Below the pieces are notes generated by a model. It saw only the letters and a program-made list of their open reading frames with translations. It was not told where the DNA came from and did not search any database. A stretch of 16,824 nt of DNA from an uncultured Rhodovulum sp. (GTDB lineage Bacteria; Pseudomonadota; Alphaproteobacteria; Rhodobacterales; Rhodobacteraceae), in NCBI GenBank assembly GCA_946221765.1, contig CAMIMK010000030.1, forward strand, positions 1 to 16,824. Reading direction: 5' to 3'. Shown here one piece after another: positions 1 to 7,540 of the stretch. Position numbers and translations under genes: made by a program. Position 1 is the first letter of the stretch. The number at the start of each line of letters is the position of its first letter.

Positions 1-2016
1 ATCGCGGCCCGGGCCGAGGCCGGGCGCCCGGTCGGGGCCAAGAAGCCCGGTGGCACCACCGAGCGCCAGCCCCCGGCCGAGGAACGCCGCACCCGCCAGA
101 AGGGCGACGACGACCGCCGCCGCTCGGGCAAGCTGACGATCGCCAACGCCACCAACGAGGACGGCCGCCAGCGGTCCCTCGCCGCGATGCGCCGCCGCCA
201 GGAGCGCGAGAAGCGCCGGATCGGCGGCCAGGGCGGCGACCGCGAGAAGGTCATCCGCGAGGTCCAGGTTCCCGACGCCATCACCGTCCAGGAGCTGGCG
301 AACCGCATGGCCGAGCGCGTGGCTGCGGTGGTCAAGACCCTGATGCAGAACGGCATCATGGCGACCCAGAACCAGACGATCGACGCGGATACCGCCGCGC
401 TCATCGTCGAGGACTTCGGCCACAAGGTCGTGCGCGTCTCCGATTCGGACGTGGAGGACGTCATCGTCCAGGCCTCCGGCGAGGATGCCGGCAACATGCA
501 GCCGCGGCCGCCGGTCGTGACGATCATGGGCCATGTCGACCACGGCAAGACCTCGCTTCTCGACGCGATCCGCAAGGCCAATGTCGTCTCGGGCGAGGCC
601 GGCGGCATCACCCAGCACATCGGCGCCTATCAGGTGACCACGCCGAACGGCGCGCCGGTGACCTTCCTCGACACCCCCGGCCACGCGGCCTTCACCTCGA
701 TGCGGGCCCGTGGCGCGCAGGTGACGGACATCGTGGTGCTGGTGGTGGCGGCCGATGACAGCGTGATGCCCCAGACGATCGAGGCGATCAGCCACGCCAA
801 GGCGGCCGGCGTGCCGATGATCGTGGCGATCAACAAGATCGACAAGAACGGCGCCGATGCGAATCGCGTGCGCACCCAGCTCCTGAACCACGAGGTCGTG
901 GTCGAGGAGATGGGCGGCGACGTGCTCGACGTGGAAGTGTCGGCCGTGACCCGCAAGGGCCTCGACACCCTGCTCGACAACATCGCGCTCCAGTCCGAGA
1001 TCCTCGATCTCCGCGCCAATCCCGACCGCCAGGCCGAGGGCGCCGTGATCGAGGCCAAGCTCGACGTCGGCCGCGGCCCCGTCGCCACCGTGCTGGTCCA
1101 GAAGGGCACGCTGAAGCGCGGCGACATCTTCGTCGTCGGCGAGCAGTGGGGCAAGGTGCGCGCGCTCATCAACGACAAGGGCGAGCGGGTGGACGAGGCC
1201 GGGCCATCGGTGCCGGTCGAGGTGCTCGGCCTCAACGGCACCCCCGAGGCCGGCGACGTGCTGAACGTGGTCGATGACGAGGCCAAGGCCCGCGAGATCG
1301 CCGACTATCGCGCCCGCCTCGCCCGCGACAAGCGGGCGGCCGTGGGGGCGAGCGCCACGCTCGACCAGCTGCTGGCCAAGGCCAAGGTCGACAAGGACGT
1401 CAAGGAACTCTTCGTCGTGGTGAAATCCGACGTCCAGGGGTCGGCCGAGGCGATCGTGCAGGCGCTGGAGAAGATCTCCACCGACGAGGTGCGCATCCGC
1501 GTGCTGCATTCGGGCGTCGGCGCCATCACCGAGAGCGACGTGACGCTGGCGGATGCCTCCGGCGCGCCGATCATCGGCTTCAACGTCCGCGCCAATGCCC
1601 CGGCCCGCGAGTCCGCGAACCAGAAGGGCGTGGAGATCCGCTACTACTCGATCATCTACAACCTGATGGACGACATCAAGGCGGCCGCCTCGGGCCTGCT
1701 CAGCCCCGAGATCCGCGAGAAGTTCATCGGCTATGCGACGATCAAGCAGGTCTTCAAGGTCACCGGCGTCGGTAAGGTTGCGGGCTGCATCGTGACCGAA
1801 GGCGTCGCCCGCCGCTCGGCCGGCGTGCGCCTGCTGCGCGACAACGTGGTGATCCACGAGGGCAAGCTGAAGACGCTGAAGCGCTTCAAGGACGAGGTCC
1901 GCGAGGTGCAGGTCGGCCAGGAATGCGGCATGGCCTTCGAGAACTACGAGGATATCCGCGAGGCGGATGTCATCGAGATCTTCGAGACCGAGACGGTCGA
2001 ACGCACCCTCGCCTGA
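1..2016 (+). CDS. infB: Translation initiation factor IF-2 (5' end outside the window)
   Basis: IF-2 is the GTPase that places initiator fMet-tRNA on the 30S subunit and promotes 50S joining. The frame is open from base 1, so the N-terminus is missing; 671 residues are visible, ending at TGA 2014-2016. The first ~75 residues are the charged, Arg-rich linker typical of the family. The G domain is clear: G1 GHVDHGKT (from base 529), G2 GGITQHIG, G3 DTPGHAAF, G4 NKID. The G5 position reads SAVTRKGLD, slightly unlike the usual SAKTG form. Domains II to IV follow, including a segment rich in VKSDVQGSAEA and the C-terminal fMet-tRNA-binding barrel (KVTGVGKVAGC). The first in-frame ATG after base 1 (187) is inside the protein and not the start. 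A strong hairpin follows the stop, so this is the last gene of its transcript. Family assignment is certain; only the missing N-terminus limits the entry. Confidence 0.97.
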   Translation: MAARAEAGRPVGAKKPGGTTERQPPAEERRTRQKGDDDRRRSGKLTIANATNEDGRQRSLAAMRRRQEREKRRIGGQGGDREKVIREVQVPDAITVQELANRMAERVAAVVKTLMQNGIMATQNQTIDADTAALIVEDFGHKVVRVSDSDVEDVIVQASGEDAGNMQPRPPVVTIMGHVDHGKTSLLDAIRKANVVSGEAGGITQHIGAYQVTTPNGAPVTFLDTPGHAAFTSMRARGAQVTDIVVLVVAADDSVMPQTIEAISHAKAAGVPMIVAINKIDKNGADANRVRTQLLNHEVVVEEMGGDVLDVEVSAVTRKGLDTLLDNIALQSEILDLRANPDRQAEGAVIEAKLDVGRGPVATVLVQKGTLKRGDIFVVGEQWGKVRALINDKGERVDEAGPSVPVEVLGLNGTPEAGDVLNVVDDEAKAREIADYRARLARDKRAAVGASATLDQLLAKAKVDKDVKELFVVVKSDVQGSAEAIVQALEKISTDEVRIRVLHSGVGAITESDVTLADASGAPIIGFNVRANAPARESANQKGVEIRYYSIIYNLMDDIKAAASGLLSPEIREKFIGYATIKQVFKVTGVGKVAGCIVTEGVARRSAGVRLLRDNVVIHEGKLKTLKRFKDEVREVQVGQECGMAFENYEDIREADVIEIFETETVERTLA

Positions 2017-2040
2017 GGCGCGGGCAACACATCTCCTGTG

Positions 2041-2067
2041 AAGGGCCGGTGGCAACGCCGGCCCTTT
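2041..2067 (+). terminator. Rho-independent terminator after infB
   Basis: A 9-bp perfect stem, AAGGGCCGG (2041-2049) pairing with CCGGCCCTT (2058-2066), encloses an 8-nt loop and runs into a short T tract 25 bases after the infB stop. The T tract is short, which is common in GC-rich alphaproteobacteria. It should end the infB transcript before ppk2. Confidence 0.75.
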
Positions 2068-2176
2068 CTGCATGCTGCGGGCATCCCGGTGCGAATCTGC
2101 CAATCCCATGATCTCGGGCATGGACAGGCCCGGCACGCCCGGCCGAGCCTCCGCCCTGCAACAGGAGGGGGGTCCA

Positions 2177-3169
2177 ATGTCGAAGAACACCGAGAACGCC
2201 ACCACCCGGCAGACCACGACGGCCGAAGCGGCCGATCCTGCCCTGCCCGAAGCGGCACCCGCCGCCGCTCCCGAAGCCGCCGTGTCGCCTGCAACCCACC
2301 TTGCCCAGCTGCGCCATGACCCGGAGGCCATCCGCTCGCTCTTCGAGAGCGGGGAATATCCCTATGCCCGGCGGATCAGCACGAAGCAGTACGAGGCCCG
2401 CAAGATGCAGCTCCAGATCGAGCTGCTGAAGGTCCAGGACTGGGTGAAGGCCACGAACCAGAAGGTCGTCCTGCTGTTCGAGGGCCGCGACGCCGCCGGC
2501 AAGGGGGGCACGATCAAGCGGTTCATGGAGCATCTGAACCCGCGGGGCGCGCGGGTCGTCGCCCTCGACAAGCCGACCGAGAAGGAACGCTCGCAGTGGT
2601 TCTTCCAGCGGTATGTCAGCGAACTGCCCTCGGGCGGCGAGATCGTCCTCTTCGACCGGTCGTGGTACAACCGTGCCGGTGTCGAGCGGGTGATGCGCTT
2701 CTGCGGCCCGGCCGACTATCTCGAATTCATGCGCGAAACGCCGGAGCTGGAGCGGATGTTCGTTCGCAGCGGCATCCTCCTCTACAAATACTGGTTCTCG
2801 GTCACCCGCGAGGAGCAGCGCCGCCGCTTCGGCAGCCGCGAGAACGAGCCGCTGAAGAAATGGAAGCTGTCCCCGATCGACCGCGAGTCCCTCGACAAGT
2901 GGGATGACTATACCGAGGCGAAGGAGGCGATGTTCTTCTACACCGACACCGCCGATGCCCCCTGGACCATCGTGAAATCCGACGACAAGAGGCGGGCGCG
3001 CCTTGCCTGCATGACCCACTTCCTCTCGACCCTGCCCTATCCGGGCAAGGATACCGCGATCGTGGGCAGGCCCGACCCGCTCATCGTCGGCTCGGGCAGC
3101 CATGTGATCGGCCGGTCGGAACACATCCTCGGCCACAGCTTGCACCCGGACCAGCGCGTGATGAGCTGA
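2177..3169 (+). CDS. ppk2: PPK2-family polyphosphate kinase
   Basis: PPK2 enzymes transfer phosphate between polyphosphate and nucleoside di- or monophosphates in the cytoplasm, usually in the NTP-making direction. The 330-residue product has an Ala/Pro-rich, probably disordered N-terminus (1-40). The single PPK2 kinase fold follows: Walker A-like FEGRDAAGKGG (101-111), Walker B/lid FDRSWYNRAGVERV (159-172), KYWFSVT (204-210), SPIDRESLDKWDDY (232-245) and the C-terminal WTIVKSDDKRRAR. I chose ATG 2177 because AGGAGGGG lies about 7 bases upstream; the frame is open to an ATG at 2072, but that start has no ribosome binding site and lies just after the infB terminator. It stands alone, converging on the sugar transferase with a 15-bp gap. 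A one-domain protein of this length fits class I PPK2 (ADP to ATP/GTP), but subclass and nucleotide preference cannot be settled by eye. No promoter could be picked in 2068-2160. Confidence 0.93.
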   Translation: MSKNTENATTRQTTTAEAADPALPEAAPAAAPEAAVSPATHLAQLRHDPEAIRSLFESGEYPYARRISTKQYEARKMQLQIELLKVQDWVKATNQKVVLLFEGRDAAGKGGTIKRFMEHLNPRGARVVALDKPTEKERSQWFFQRYVSELPSGGEIVLFDRSWYNRAGVERVMRFCGPADYLEFMRETPELERMFVRSGILLYKYWFSVTREEQRRRFGSRENEPLKKWKLSPIDRESLDKWDDYTEAKEAMFFYTDTADAPWTIVKSDDKRRARLACMTHFLSTLPYPGKDTAIVGRPDPLIVGSGSHVIGRSEHILGHSLHPDQRVMS

Positions 3170-3184
3170 CCGGCTCCGCTGGCC

Positions 3185-4621
3185 TCAGTACGCGTTGCGG
3201 GTGTCGAGCAGGCGCAGGGGCGTGACCGCGAGGATGTAGAGGTCGAGCCAGATCGACCAGTTCTCGATATAGCGCAGGTCATGCTCCACGCGCTTCTGCA
3301 GCGCCTCGGGATCGTCGATCTCGCCCCGCCAGCCGTGGATCTGCGCCCAGCCGGTAACACCGGGCCGCACCTTGTGGCGGGCGGCATAGCCGTCGACGAT
3401 CGCTTCGAAGGCTTCCTGCCGGCTCGACACGGCATTGAGGACATGCGGCCGCGGCCCGACCAGCGACAGGTCGCCCATCAGCACGTTGAAGAGCTGCGGC
3501 AGCTCGTCGATCGAGGACTTGCGCAGGAAGCGGCCCACCCGCGTCACCCGCGCATCGCCCTTGCGCACGACCTGCCGCGCGGTCGGATCGGACTGCGCGT
3601 GATACATCGAGCGGAATTTCCAGACCTCGACCGCCCGGTGGTTGTAGCCGTGGCGCCGCTGGCGGAACAGGATCGGCCCGGGCGAATCGAGCCGGATCGC
3701 CAGCGCCGCCACCACGAAGACCGGCGAGAGCAGCAGGATCGCCGCCGTGGCACCGAAGATGTCGAGCGCGCGCTTCGCCAGCTGCTGACGCTGGCGCAGC
3801 GGCCGGGACATGACGTCGATGAAGCCGCCATTGCCGTTGCAGGCCATGCGCCGGGTGAAGCGCGGATCATCCGCGAAATCCGAGAGGCGCACGTCGAGCG
3901 GCAGGACCTCGACCGCCTTCAGGATCTCGCGGATCCGGGCCTCGGCGGCGAGCGGCAGGGTGATGATCAGCATCTCCACCTCGGTCGCCCGGACGAAGCT
4001 GACCAGATGCTCGACGGTGCCGAGCTTCGGCACGCCCCGCACCACCAGCGGCGAGCGGTCGCCATCGCGGTCGTCGAAGATGCCGCAGACGCGGATGTCG
4101 GCATTTGCGTCCTGCAGCTCCGCCATCACGGTCGCCGCCCGCTCGCCCCCGCCATAGATCACGGCCCGCCGCTCGGTCAGCCCGAAGTCGACCGCGGCCC
4201 GCGCGATGCAGACGGAGAGCGTGCGCGCCGGCAGCAGGAAGGCCGGCAGGACCGCAAGCGCCTCGGGGCTCGCCCCGGCCAGCAGGGCGGCACCGCCCGC
4301 AAGGACCAGCAGAGCAAGCAGTCCGGGCGAGATCCGCCTGAGCACCCGCGGCGTGTAGAGCCGCCCGAGCCAGCCGCAGATGACGACTGCAAGTGCAAGC
4401 CCGCCGGCCACCGCCGCGGCGTTCCAGGGATTGAAGATCTGCCCGTCGTCGGAGGCATAGATCACCAGCCAGAAACCGCAGACGAGGGCCGCGCCCTCGA
4501 TCAGCGCGGCGGTGCCCGCCAGACTGCCCGGCGACAGGCTCGCACGCCGCAGGCCGCTCGCAACGCTGCGCGCGCCTTCCGGCAGAACCACTTCCTGAAG
4601 GATGGCCCCCGCTTCCGACAT
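3185..4621 (-). CDS. Polyprenyl-phosphate sugar-1-phosphate transferase (ExoY/WbaP/WcaJ family)
   Basis: Enzymes of this family start exopolysaccharide, capsule or O-antigen repeat units by moving a hexose-1-phosphate from a nucleotide sugar to undecaprenyl phosphate in the inner membrane. The 478-residue protein has the full WbaP/WcaJ layout. There are four hydrophobic segments near 39-56, 68-88, 99-117 and 120-138. A Rossmann-like domain starting at AVIYGGGERAA (153-163) follows. The C-terminal catalytic domain has a membrane helix or hairpin (285-311), SPGPILFRQ (313-321), WKFRSM (334-339), the catalytic-region IDELPQ (371-376), GDLSLVGPRP (383-392) and RPGVTGWAQ (419-427). Start ATG 4621 (MSEAG) has GGGAG about 10 bases upstream; the longer open frame to 5473 is antisense or out-of-frame with cbbY and is not coding. 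It lies 62 bp after cbbY on the same strand, so readthrough from the cbb operon is possible. No other polysaccharide genes are in the window, so the sugar is unknown. Confidence 0.93.
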   Translation of the reverse strand: MSEAGAILQEVVLPEGARSVASGLRRASLSPGSLAGTAALIEGAALVCGFWLVIYASDDGQIFNPWNAAAVAGGLALAVVICGWLGRLYTPRVLRRISPGLLALLVLAGGAALLAGASPEALAVLPAFLLPARTLSVCIARAAVDFGLTERRAVIYGGGERAATVMAELQDANADIRVCGIFDDRDGDRSPLVVRGVPKLGTVEHLVSFVRATEVEMLIITLPLAAEARIREILKAVEVLPLDVRLSDFADDPRFTRRMACNGNGGFIDVMSRPLRQRQQLAKRALDIFGATAAILLLSPVFVVAALAIRLDSPGPILFRQRRHGYNHRAVEVWKFRSMYHAQSDPTARQVVRKGDARVTRVGRFLRKSSIDELPQLFNVLMGDLSLVGPRPHVLNAVSSRQEAFEAIVDGYAARHKVRPGVTGWAQIHGWRGEIDDPEALQKRVEHDLRYIENWSIWLDLYILAVTPLRLLDTRNAY

Positions 4622-4683
4622 CACCCGAGATCTCCCCGCACCCCTTGGGAGACATCCATCGCCGCTGCGGGTTAAGATCCGCC

Positions 4684-5358
4684 TTAGCGGGCCGGCGCCA
4701 GCAGCTCGGACAGCGCGGGAAGCACGTCGACCACCCGGTCGGCGCCGGTGAAATCCTCGCCCGCGGTGAAGCGCCCCGGCGTCACCACCACGCGGAGCCC
4801 CGCCGCCCGCGCCGCCTCGAGGCCGTTGCGCGAATCCTCGAAGGCGAGCGCCGCGTCCGCTGCCACCCCGAGCCGCTCCAGCGCCAGCAGGTAGATGTCC
4901 GGTGCCGGCTTCTTCGCCGCCACCATGTCGCCGGCCGCGACCACGTCGAAGACCTCCGCCGCCCCGCACCCGAGCGTCGCGTGCATCAGCGCATCGACAT
5001 TCGCGGGCGTCGTCGTCGTCGCCACGGCGAGCTTCAGCCCCGCCGCCCGGGCCTCGGCGAGCAGCACCTCGACCCCGGGCCGCAGGGCGATCCGGCCCGC
5101 GGCCATCATCGCGGCATAGCGCCGCGTCTTCTCGGCATGGATCTCGGCCACCGGCAGGGCGTCGGGGTCGCCCCCGGTCTCGCGCACATGCCGCGCGATC
5201 CGCTCCTTGCCGCCGGTCGTGGTCAGGAGCCGCAGGTAATCGGCCTCGCTCCACGCCCAGGGCAGGCCCACCGCCGCGAAGGTGGCGTTGAAGGCGTCGA
5301 GATGCAGCCCCTCCGTCTCGGCCAGCGTCCCGTCGACATCGAAGATGAGTGCCTTCAC
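4684..5358 (-). CDS. cbbY: HAD-family phosphatase CbbY (xylulose-1,5-bisphosphate phosphatase)
   Basis: CbbY dephosphorylates xylulose-1,5-bisphosphate, a RubisCO misfire product that blocks the enzyme, to xylulose-5-phosphate. The 224-residue product begins with the HAD motif I FDVDGT (nucleophile D7, acid D9), followed by the CbbY-like TLAETEGLH. Motif II is in AVATTTT (111-117), the motif III lysine is K150 in AAKKPAPDIY, and motif IV is FEDSRNG (173-179, D175). The start is GTG at 5358: its GTGA overlaps the TGA stop of rpe, which points to translational coupling, and the HAD motif lies directly after it. A general phosphoglycolate phosphatase (CbbZ/Gph) is the main alternative; the motif context and place beside cbbX and rpe favour CbbY. 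It is the last recognisable cbb gene of the operon. Confidence 0.9.
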   Translation of the reverse strand: MKALIFDVDGTLAETEGLHLDAFNATFAAVGLPWAWSEADYLRLLTTTGGKERIARHVRETGGDPDALPVAEIHAEKTRRYAAMMAAGRIALRPGVEVLLAEARAAGLKLAVATTTTPANVDALMHATLGCGAAEVFDVVAAGDMVAAKKPAPDIYLLALERLGVAADAALAFEDSRNGLEAARAAGLRVVVTPGRFTAGEDFTGADRVVDVLPALSELLAPAR

Positions 5359-6053
5359 GCCGCCTGTCGCACCGCCTCGGCCGCCTCCCGGATCGCGCGG
5401 ATATTGGCGCCATAGGGGGCGGGGCTGGCGACCGAGCCGCCCTTGAACACCGCCGAGCCCGCCACCAGCACATCCGCCCCGGCGGCCGCCACCAGCGGTG
5501 CCGTCTCGGGCGTGATCCCGCCGTCGATCTCGATGTGGATGGGCCGGTCGCCGATCATCTCGCGCAGCCGGCGCACCTTCGCCACCTGGCTCGCGATGAA
5601 CTTCTGCCCGCCGAAGCCCGGGTTCACCGTCATCACGCAGACGAGGTCGGTCAGGTCGAGCAGATAGTCGAGCGCCTCGACCGGGCTGCCGGGGTTGAGG
5701 GCAAGTCCGGCCTTGCAGCCTGCCCCCCGGATCGCCTGCAGCGTCCGGTGAATATGGGGGCCCGCCTCCAGATGCGCCGAGATGACATCGGCCCCGGCCC
5801 GGGCGAAGGCCTCGATATAGGGATCGACCGGGGCGATCATCAGGTGGACATCCATCACCGTGCGGATATGCGGCCGGATCGCGGCACAGAGCTGCGGGCC
5901 GAAGCTGATGTTCGGCACGAAATGCCCGTCCATCACGTCCACATGGACCCAGTTGGCGCCCTCGGCCTCGATCGCCTCGCATTCCTTGCCGAAATTCGCG
6001 AAATCCGCCGAGAGGATCGACGGCGCGATCTTGATGCTGCGGTCAAACGTCAT
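5355..6053 (-). CDS. rpe: Ribulose-phosphate 3-epimerase (CbbE)
   Basis: The enzyme interconverts xylulose-5-phosphate and ribulose-5-phosphate, feeding the substrate of phosphoribulokinase. The 232-residue TIM-barrel protein matches the family's usual length. It shows IAPSILSADF (9-18), HVDVMDGHFVPN (37-48), DVHLMI (68-73), VNPGFGGQKF (143-152) and IDGGI (176-180). The metal and catalytic residues expected from the family are H37, D39, H70 and D177. Start ATG 6053 has AGGAGAG about 7 bases upstream. The 5' end overlaps the 3' end of cbbX by 11 bp and the stop overlaps the cbbY GTG, so the three genes are probably translated in a coupled way. I use rpe as symbol; cbbE is the operon-specific name. 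Its product also takes the xylulose-5-phosphate released by CbbY and by transketolase. Confidence 0.96.
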   Translation of the reverse strand: MTFDRSIKIAPSILSADFANFGKECEAIEAEGANWVHVDVMDGHFVPNISFGPQLCAAIRPHIRTVMDVHLMIAPVDPYIEAFARAGADVISAHLEAGPHIHRTLQAIRGAGCKAGLALNPGSPVEALDYLLDLTDLVCVMTVNPGFGGQKFIASQVAKVRRLREMIGDRPIHIEIDGGITPETAPLVAAAGADVLVAGSAVFKGGSVASPAPYGANIRAIREAAEAVRQAA

Positions 6054-6984
6054 TCTCGGTCTCTCCTGCCCCGATCTTCAGCCCGCCGGAAAAGACCCGG
6101 CTGACCGAAATGTCCTCCGCCTCGATGGTCGAGAGCGTCACGGCGTCGATAGGCCCCTCGGCCCGGGTGAACAAGCGGTTCGCCTGCCTGAGCCGCGCCC
6201 GGTCGAGCGCGTTGCGGATCGAGCGCGCATTGGCAAAATGGGGCTGGTCGCGCCGCAGGGCAATGTAGCGCGCCATCACGCCCTCCGCCTCCGGCGACAG
6301 CCGATACCCCTGCGCCGACAGCATCGTGCCCGCGATCTCGCCCAGCTCGGCGTCGGTATAGTCGGGGAATTCGATGTGATGGGCGATCCGCGACCGGAAC
6401 CCCGGGTTCGACTGGAAGAACCGGTCCATCCTGTCCGCATATCCGGCGAGGATCACCACGAGATCGTCCCGGTTGTTCTCCATGACCTGGAGCAGGATCT
6501 CGATCGCCTCCTGACCGTAGTCGCGCTCGTTGTCGGGGCGGTAGAGGTAATAGGCCTCGTCGATGAAGAGCACGCCGCCCATCGCCTTCTTCAGGACTTC
6601 CTTGGTCTTGGGCGCGGTATGGCCGATGTACTGGCCCACCAGATCGTCGCGGGTAACGCTGACCAGATGGCCCTTGCGGACATGGCCGAGGCGATGCAGC
6701 AGCCCGGCCATCTTCATCGCCACGGTGGTCTTGCCGGTGCCGGGATTGCCGGTGAAGCTCATGTGCAGCGTCGGCGTCTCCGGGGCGAGGCCGAGGGTCC
6801 GCCGCGCCCGGTCCACCAGCAGGAGCGCCGCCGTCTCCCGGATCCGTGCCTTGACCGGGGCAAGCCCGATCAGCTCGGCGTCGAGCTCGTCCAGCACCGC
6901 GCGCACGCCGGAGCTTTCATACTCCGCCCGCAGGTCCACGGTCATGGGCGCGGCGGTCGGGATGATCTCGCTGACGTCCTGCAT
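6043..6984 (-). CDS. cbbX: Red-type RubisCO activase CbbX (AAA+ ATPase)
   Basis: CbbX is the hexameric AAA+ remodeler that pulls transiently on the C-terminus of red-type CbbL to release inhibitory sugar phosphates; the R. sphaeroides protein is itself activated by RuBP. The 313-residue product has Walker A GNPGTGKT (79-86), Walker B VLFIDEAYYL (138-147), a pore-loop YIG (119-121), a candidate arginine finger in GFRSRIAHH (195-203) and a sensor-2 region FANARSIRNALDRAR (250-264). I chose ATG 6984 (MQDVSE) because GGAG sits 8 bases upstream; the upstream ATG at 7035 has no ribosome binding site and would add residues read from the hairpin-rich spacer. A 155-bp spacer with two REP-like hairpins separates it from cbbS, the only large gap in the operon. 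The 3' end overlaps rpe by 11 bp. Confidence 0.96.
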   Translation of the reverse strand: MQDVSEIIPTAAPMTVDLRAEYESSGVRAVLDELDAELIGLAPVKARIRETAALLLVDRARRTLGLAPETPTLHMSFTGNPGTGKTTVAMKMAGLLHRLGHVRKGHLVSVTRDDLVGQYIGHTAPKTKEVLKKAMGGVLFIDEAYYLYRPDNERDYGQEAIEILLQVMENNRDDLVVILAGYADRMDRFFQSNPGFRSRIAHHIEFPDYTDAELGEIAGTMLSAQGYRLSPEAEGVMARYIALRRDQPHFANARSIRNALDRARLRQANRLFTRAEGPIDAVTLSTIEAEDISVSRVFSGGLKIGAGETENDV

Positions 6985-7054
6985 GGTTGTCACTCCAGCA
7001 TCAGGGACAGGGAACGGACGGGCGCTTGCGCCCATCCGGGGGGTCCGGGACCCT

Positions 7055-7075
7055 GGGTGGGCGAATCGCCCACCC
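7055..7075. repeat. REP-like palindrome in the cbbS-cbbX spacer (first of two)
   Basis: A perfect 8-bp stem, GGGTGGGC (7055-7062) with GCCCACCC (7068-7075), has a GAATC loop. Treated as a DNA palindrome it extends to 10 bp per arm around one central base. From memory, palindromes of this GGGTGGGC..GCCCACCC form recur between genes in many Rhodobacteraceae genomes, so I read it as a dispersed REP-like element. It has no T tract, so it is not a standard terminator. On the cbb mRNA it could protect the cbbL-cbbS 3' end or lower cbbX readthrough; that is inference. Confidence 0.7.
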
Positions 7076-7110
7076 TACGGCGACGGCGCGCCGACGGCTC
7101 AACCTGTGCA

Positions 7111-7131
7111 GGGTGGGTGATCCCCCCACCC
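7111..7131. repeat. REP-like palindrome in the cbbS-cbbX spacer (second of two)
   Basis: GGGTGGG (7111-7117) pairs with CCCACCC (7125-7131) across a 7-nt loop, TGATCCC. It shares the GGGTGGG/CCCACCC arms of the hairpin about 50 bp away and ends 8 bp before the last base of cbbS (7140). It looks like a diverged second copy, giving a tandem REP pair right behind the RubisCO genes. Confidence 0.6.
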
Positions 7132-7139
7132 CTCCCCGG

Positions 7140-7529
7140 TCAGAGCGCGGTCCGGTGGGTGTAGCGGATCGAGCGCCCGTCCACCTCCGTCCGGGTCATG
7201 TGGATGGTCGGCTCGATCGCGGGCCGGTTGACGATGAAGCTCATCGTCACCGTCTCCAGCCCCCGGCTCGAATCGAAGGCGTTCAGCCGGATATAGGCGT
7301 CGCCGTGCGCCTTCCGGCACTCGTCGAGCTCCATCATTACCCCCTTCGCGTCGCGCAGGTCGAACATCGGGTTGCCCCACATTTCCCAGTAGGTGTTCCG
7401 GGGATGAGGGTCGTAGGCATATTCCACCCCGATCGCCCAACCGCGCCGCAGGCAGTATTCCACCTGGGCAGTGATCTGCGCGTCCGTCAGGTCGGGCAGG
7501 AAGGAAAAGCAGCCTTGCGTGATCCGCAT
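7140..7529 (-). CDS. cbbS: RubisCO small subunit, form I red type
   Basis: This is the small subunit of the L8S8 RubisCO. The 129-residue product starts MRITQGCFSFLPDLTD and contains the family core YCLRRGWAIGVEYAYDPHPR, YWEMWGNPMFD and the conserved central strands (ECRKAH, AYIRLNAFDSS). The C-terminal extension after about residue 105 (TEVDGRSIRYTHRTAL) is characteristic of red-type (IC/ID) small subunits, where it forms the beta-hairpin lining the central channel; green-type subunits lack it. Start ATG 7529 has AAGGGGA about 7 bases upstream. It begins 11 bp after the cbbL stop on the same strand. A hairpin pair follows before cbbX. Confidence 0.97.
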   Translation of the reverse strand: MRITQGCFSFLPDLTDAQITAQVEYCLRRGWAIGVEYAYDPHPRNTYWEMWGNPMFDLRDAKGVMMELDECRKAHGDAYIRLNAFDSSRGLETVTMSFIVNRPAIEPTIHMTRTEVDGRSIRYTHRTAL

Positions 7530-7540
7530 CTCGGGTCCCC

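Noticed and set aside
2072..2176. Earlier ATG start for ppk2 at 2072
   Set aside because: It begins within a few bases of the infB terminator and lacks a ribosome binding site, whereas 2177 has AGGAGGGG at good spacing.
3170..3184. Bidirectional terminator between convergent ppk2 and sugar transferase
   Set aside because: Only a weak, mismatched CCGG/CTGG pairing is visible in and around the 15-bp gap; not enough to call.
3281..4675. 464-codon plus-strand frame opposite the sugar transferase
   Set aside because: Low-complexity Arg/Gln/His/Asp composition and complementary to a protein with clear family motifs.
6985..7035. Earlier cbbX start at 7035
   Set aside because: No Shine-Dalgarno before it; the added residues are read from the spacer, and family members begin near the chosen Met.
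7055..7131. The two spacer hairpins as a rho-independent terminator
   Set aside because: Neither is followed by a T tract on the minus strand, and cbbX-rpe-cbbY downstream have no evident promoter of their own.
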